From: Dehalococcoidia bacterium
Lineage (GTDB): Bacteria; Chloroflexota; Dehalococcoidia; DSTF01; JALHUB01
Assembly (NCBI GenBank): GCA_030018455.1
Contig: JASEFU010000001.1
Location: 187,545-251,544, forward strand
Reading direction: 5' to 3'
Length of the DNA: 64,000 nucleotides
Shown: positions 61,350-64,000 of the stretch, piece after piece
Layout of the letters: each line of letters starts with the position of its first letter
How positions within the stretch are numbered: the stretch's first letter is position 1
Program-made: the position numbers and the translations under genes
Notes under the pieces: generated by a model
The model's database searches: none
Told to the model about the DNA's origin: nothing
The model's input: only the letters and a program-made list of their open reading frames with translations

Positions 61350-62960
61350 ATGCCATATCAGCATGCCCATGTCACGAGAGACTACTGTCGAGCACGAGAA
61401 GGAACGACGCTGACCGTGCAGGAGATACCGACGCTTTCTCACACGATGCCTAGGCCCGCACCCGAGCGAAGTTCGCGCCGGCTGGTGGTGGCGAGTCACC
61501 GGGGGCCTATCGAGTACTACCGCGACCGGTCGCGTCACTTGCGGGCGCGGCACGGCAGCGGCGGCCTGGTGACGGCGCTGACCGGCCTCGCGCCCCTCGT
61601 CGACCTGTCGTGGGTCGCCGCCGCGATGACGGAGGCCGACCGTGAGGTGGCGGCGCGCCACGGAGCGCGTGCGCGCGTCTCCCTGGGGACAGGCAAGTGC
61701 TGGCTCCGTTTCGTCACCATTCCTGAAGAGACGTACGACCTCCACTACAGCATCGTGAGCAATCCCATACTCTGGTTCGTCCAGCACTCCCTCTGTGACG
61801 AGTTCAGGTCGCCGGAAATGCAGAGACAACTGCCGCGCGCCTGGGAAGAGGGCTATCTTCCCGTGAACCGTCTGTTCGCGCAGGCGGTGGCGAAAGAGCT
61901 TCAAGGATCGCAGTCGTCTCCCTTCGTGATGGTCCAAGACTATCACCTCTACATGTGCTCCTCCTATCTCCGCGCGCTCTCGCCGTCTGCCGTGGTCCAG
62001 CACTTCGTCCACATCCCCTGGCCGGCGCCGGCGGTGTGGGCCGAGATGCCCCGCGAGTACGTGGCCTCCATCTGTCGCAGCCTCCTCGAAGCGGACGTCG
62101 TCGGCTTCCAGACGCGAACAGATGCGCACAACTTCCTGGCGACGTGCCACCGCTTCCTAGGCTCCGCCCTCATCGATTTCGATCGCTCTCGCGCCCGCGT
62201 CAAGGGCCGGCGCACGCGCGTCAAGAGTTACCCTATTTCGGTCGACGTTTTGGGGTTGAGACAGAGGATGAGATCGCCTGAGGTCGCCGCCTATCGCAAG
62301 CGCCTTGCCGGCCTTCGCGCCAGGCACACCATTGTCAAGGTCGACCGCCTCGATCCCATCAAAGACATAGCCACAGGTCTCGAAGCATTCGACCTCCTGC
62401 TCCGGCAACACCCCGAGCTCATCGGTGAGATCAAAATGTTGGCCTTCCTCGTCCCCTCGCGCGAGACGGTCCCCCAGTACGAGAAGTACGCCGACGACGT
62501 CCGCCGGCGGGTGGCCGAGATCAACGCCCGGTACGGCAACGCGGAGTGGCGTCCGATCGAGGCTTTCGAGGAGAACAACTACCCGCAGGCGCTGGCGGGA
62601 ATGAGCCTTTACGACGTGCTGCTGGTCAACTCCGTCGCCGATGGCATGAATTTGGTCTCCAAGGAGGGGCCGGTCGTCAACCAGAGGGACGGAGTGCTCG
62701 TGCTATCGCGAGGCGCGGGCTCCTACGCCGAGCTCCGCTCAGGGGCGCTGGGCGTGGAGCCGAGGGATGTCGAGGGAACGGCGAAGGCGCTGTGGCAGGC
62801 ACTAAACATGCCCGCGGAAGAGAAGCGGGAGAGGGCGCGCCGCCTGCGGAACGCCGTCGAGAGGCACGACCTCCGCGCATGGTTGCGCGACCAGCTGCAG
62901 GACCTCGAGGAGATCGCTTCCCAACGGGAAACGGTCGCTGCGGCCGGGCAGGCAGGCTAA
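61350..62960 (+). CDS. otsA: Trehalose-6-phosphate synthase (GT20)
   Basis: The protein of up to 536 residues transfers glucose from a nucleotide sugar to glucose 6-phosphate. GT20 features are HGSGGLVTAL, VQDYHLYMC, HIPWPAPAVW, VDRLDPIKD (usually VDRLDYIKG) and the donor-site SVADGMNLVSKE. The first 40 residues before RLVVASHRGP are not conserved. ATG 61350 gives the longest frame; GTG 61416, 12 bases after AAGGA, or ATG 61446 may be the real start. With otsB it forms a complete trehalose pathway, giving osmotic or desiccation tolerance. Confidence 0.93.
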   Translation: MPYQHAHVTRDYCRAREGTTLTVQEIPTLSHTMPRPAPERSSRRLVVASHRGPIEYYRDRSRHLRARHGSGGLVTALTGLAPLVDLSWVAAAMTEADREVAARHGARARVSLGTGKCWLRFVTIPEETYDLHYSIVSNPILWFVQHSLCDEFRSPEMQRQLPRAWEEGYLPVNRLFAQAVAKELQGSQSSPFVMVQDYHLYMCSSYLRALSPSAVVQHFVHIPWPAPAVWAEMPREYVASICRSLLEADVVGFQTRTDAHNFLATCHRFLGSALIDFDRSRARVKGRRTRVKSYPISVDVLGLRQRMRSPEVAAYRKRLAGLRARHTIVKVDRLDPIKDIATGLEAFDLLLRQHPELIGEIKMLAFLVPSRETVPQYEKYADDVRRRVAEINARYGNAEWRPIEAFEENNYPQALAGMSLYDVLLVNSVADGMNLVSKEGPVVNQRDGVLVLSRGAGSYAELRSGALGVEPRDVEGTAKALWQALNMPAEEKRERARRLRNAVERHDLRAWLRDQLQDLEEIASQRETVAAAGQAG

Positions 62961-62962
62961 GA

Positions 62963-63454
62963 TCAAGACTTTCCTTTCCCGGAACGTATGACGAGCACGG
63001 GCCCCGGCGCCTGCCGGATCACCCTATCGGCGACGCTGCCCATCACCGCGCGGACGAGGCCGCTCCGGCCGTGAGTGGCGATAGCTACCAGGCCCATCTG
63101 CTCCTCTTTCGCATAGCGCACAATCTCCGCGCCGGCGTCGCCCTGGGCCGTCACTGTGTGAACATTCGACAGGCCCGCGTTCATCAGGCGCGTCCGCACG
63201 CCCGAGAGGTATCTGCGCGCGGCCCGCGCCCGGTTCCGCACTTCCCGCTGCGCGATCTCCACGCCGGCCTGCGCCCCTGACGGCGCAATATCGACGGTGC
63301 CCGGCACGGTCTCGCGCCATATCTGATAGAAGGCAGGAACCACCCGCATGACGACGACCTTCGCCTCATAGCGCTTCGCCAGGTCGATGGCGTACGGTAG
63401 CACGGCTTCGGCGCGGCGGGAGCCGTCGAGAGGGACAAGGATCGAATCGTACAT
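62963..63454 (-). CDS. Universal stress protein (UspA family)
   Basis: The 163-residue single-domain protein starts YDSILVPLDGS and has the ATP-binding signature G-x2-G-x9-G-S in HGRSGLVRAVMGSVADRV, so it is probably of the ATP-binding class. Its role in stress survival is general. ATG 63454 follows AAGGAG. It lies 12 bases after the response-regulator frame, suggesting one transcript, and ends 2 bases from the convergent otsA. Confidence 0.92.
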   Translation of the reverse strand: MYDSILVPLDGSRRAEAVLPYAIDLAKRYEAKVVVMRVVPAFYQIWRETVPGTVDIAPSGAQAGVEIAQREVRNRARAARRYLSGVRTRLMNAGLSNVHTVTAQGDAGAEIVRYAKEEQMGLVAIATHGRSGLVRAVMGSVADRVIRQAPGPVLVIRSGKGKS

Positions 63455-63465
63455 CTCTTTCTCCT

Positions 63466-64000
63466 TCACGAATCCCGAGACGGCCTGTCGGCAAGACGGT
63501 AACCCCGGCGGGCGACGGTCTGCAACAGGAAGGCCTTGTCACCCAGTGTCTCCATTTTGCGCCGCAGGTTCGACACGTGCGCCCTCACGATGTCCGGCCC
63601 ACCGGTGCCCGGGAGAAACCCCCAGACGTTCTCCAGCAACGCGCTCACAGAGACCGCCTCGTCCGGCCGCTCCATCAAGTAGGTGAAAAGCCGGAACTCA
63701 GTCGGCGTGAGCCTGACGCTCGCGCCGTCGGCCCACAGTTCATAGCGCTCGCAGTCGGCGATGAACGCCCCCGAACGCGACTTCACGAATCGCCGCGAGG
63801 CGCGTTCGCGTTTCGTCGCGGCGCGCAAGAGAGAGGTCACCTTCTGTTGCAGTTCTGCGCCGTCGCGGCCTGAAGACGACGCCGTCAATTCCCGGCCGGA
63901 AGCGTCCCAGCGGCTTCACCCAGCGCATCGCCGGCGGCACGAGGAAGAGCACAGGGACGCGCGACCGCTCGCGGCCGGACTGCAGCCAGCCCCAGAAGTC
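63466..64000 (-). pseudogene. OmpR/PhoB-type response regulator, frameshifted and cut by the window edge
   Basis: The winged-helix output domain (63466 to about 63888) is clear, with LTPTEFRLFTYLMERPDEAV, VRAHVSNLRRKME and TVARRGYRL, preceded by a linker (AELQQKVTSLLRA) that normally follows a receiver domain. The end of a receiver (RVPVLFLVPPAMRWVKP ... GIDGVVFRP) is encoded directly upstream but in another frame; the break is near 63870-63885. One extra or two missing bases there would explain it. The receiver continues past 64000. It is either a sequencing indel or a real lesion; alternatively the DNA-binding part alone is translated. Confidence 0.65.

Noticed and set aside
1-64000. CRISPR arrays, insertion sequences or prophage genes
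   Set aside because: No regularly spaced direct repeats, transposase, integrase or phage structural genes were seen on either strand.

Overview
The window is 64 kb of GC-rich bacterial chromosome (roughly two thirds G+C by eye), tightly packed, with many GTG and TTG starts and several genes converging with only a few bases between them. Gene content suggests a Chloroflexota bacterium, perhaps near Dehalococcoidia. The pointers are a complex I cluster without nuoEFG, a DUF1015-serA-aminotransferase block, an AmmeMemoRadiSam pair, secreted proteins with GCG..GAEVTF modules, and a GpsA with the GTTAWG loop. This is inference from gene content; no rRNA is present. There are no insertion sequences, prophage genes or CRISPR arrays.

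Layout. 0-10.9 kb: a ThDP enzyme and an MFS exporter, a flippase-like membrane protein, a carotenoid-desaturase-like oxidoreductase, endonuclease IV, a cupin protein, a small hydrolase, a D-2-hydroxyacid dehydrogenase, an acyl-CoA dehydrogenase and dUTPase. 10.9-20.2 kb: a minus-strand nuo operon in the order A-C-D-H-J-K-small ORF-L-M-N. Subunits B, I, E, F and G, which carry the Fe-S clusters and FMN, are not in it. 20.3-22.9 kb: a lower-GC island with a frameshifted secreted zinc protease and a two-module surface protein. 23-26.8 kb: a PHP phosphoesterase, then two MaoC-type hydratase genes followed by two MFE-2-like short-chain dehydrogenases, the second of which has Phe in place of the catalytic Tyr. 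26.8-30.4 kb: GNAT, Nudix, a HEAT-repeat protein and a UxaA-type dehydratase pair.

30.4-36.5 kb: a minus-strand operon argF-cdaA-cdaR-der-plsY-gpsA joining arginine synthesis, c-di-AMP signalling, ribosome assembly and phospholipid synthesis. 36.5-42.5 kb: a striking cloverleaf inverted-repeat element, the DNA-uptake genes comEA-comEC, RNase PH, a HIT protein and DUF1015. 42.5-49.4 kb: serA with a class V aminotransferase, selA, and an AmmeMemoRadiSam radical SAM gene followed by a LigB-like/AMMECR1 fusion. 49.4-57.9 kb: mutS2, a Tat-exported TIM-barrel-like protein, an alpha/beta hydrolase without its catalytic His, rarA, a beta-helix protein, a CoA-type Nudix and one tRNA(CAU). 58-64 kb: a MarR/EmrB-type efflux pair, otsB-otsA for trehalose, a universal stress protein and a response regulator that is frameshifted and runs off the window.

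Promoters share a clear pattern. Many have TGC directly before the -10 hexamer (TGC-TATAAT, TGC-TATACT, TGC-TAGAAT) with little or no -35. Several -10 boxes lie only 6-10 bases before the start codon, which predicts leaderless mRNAs. Three intergenic regions hold clusters of GC-rich hairpins, and two of these appear to be copies of one dispersed repeat.
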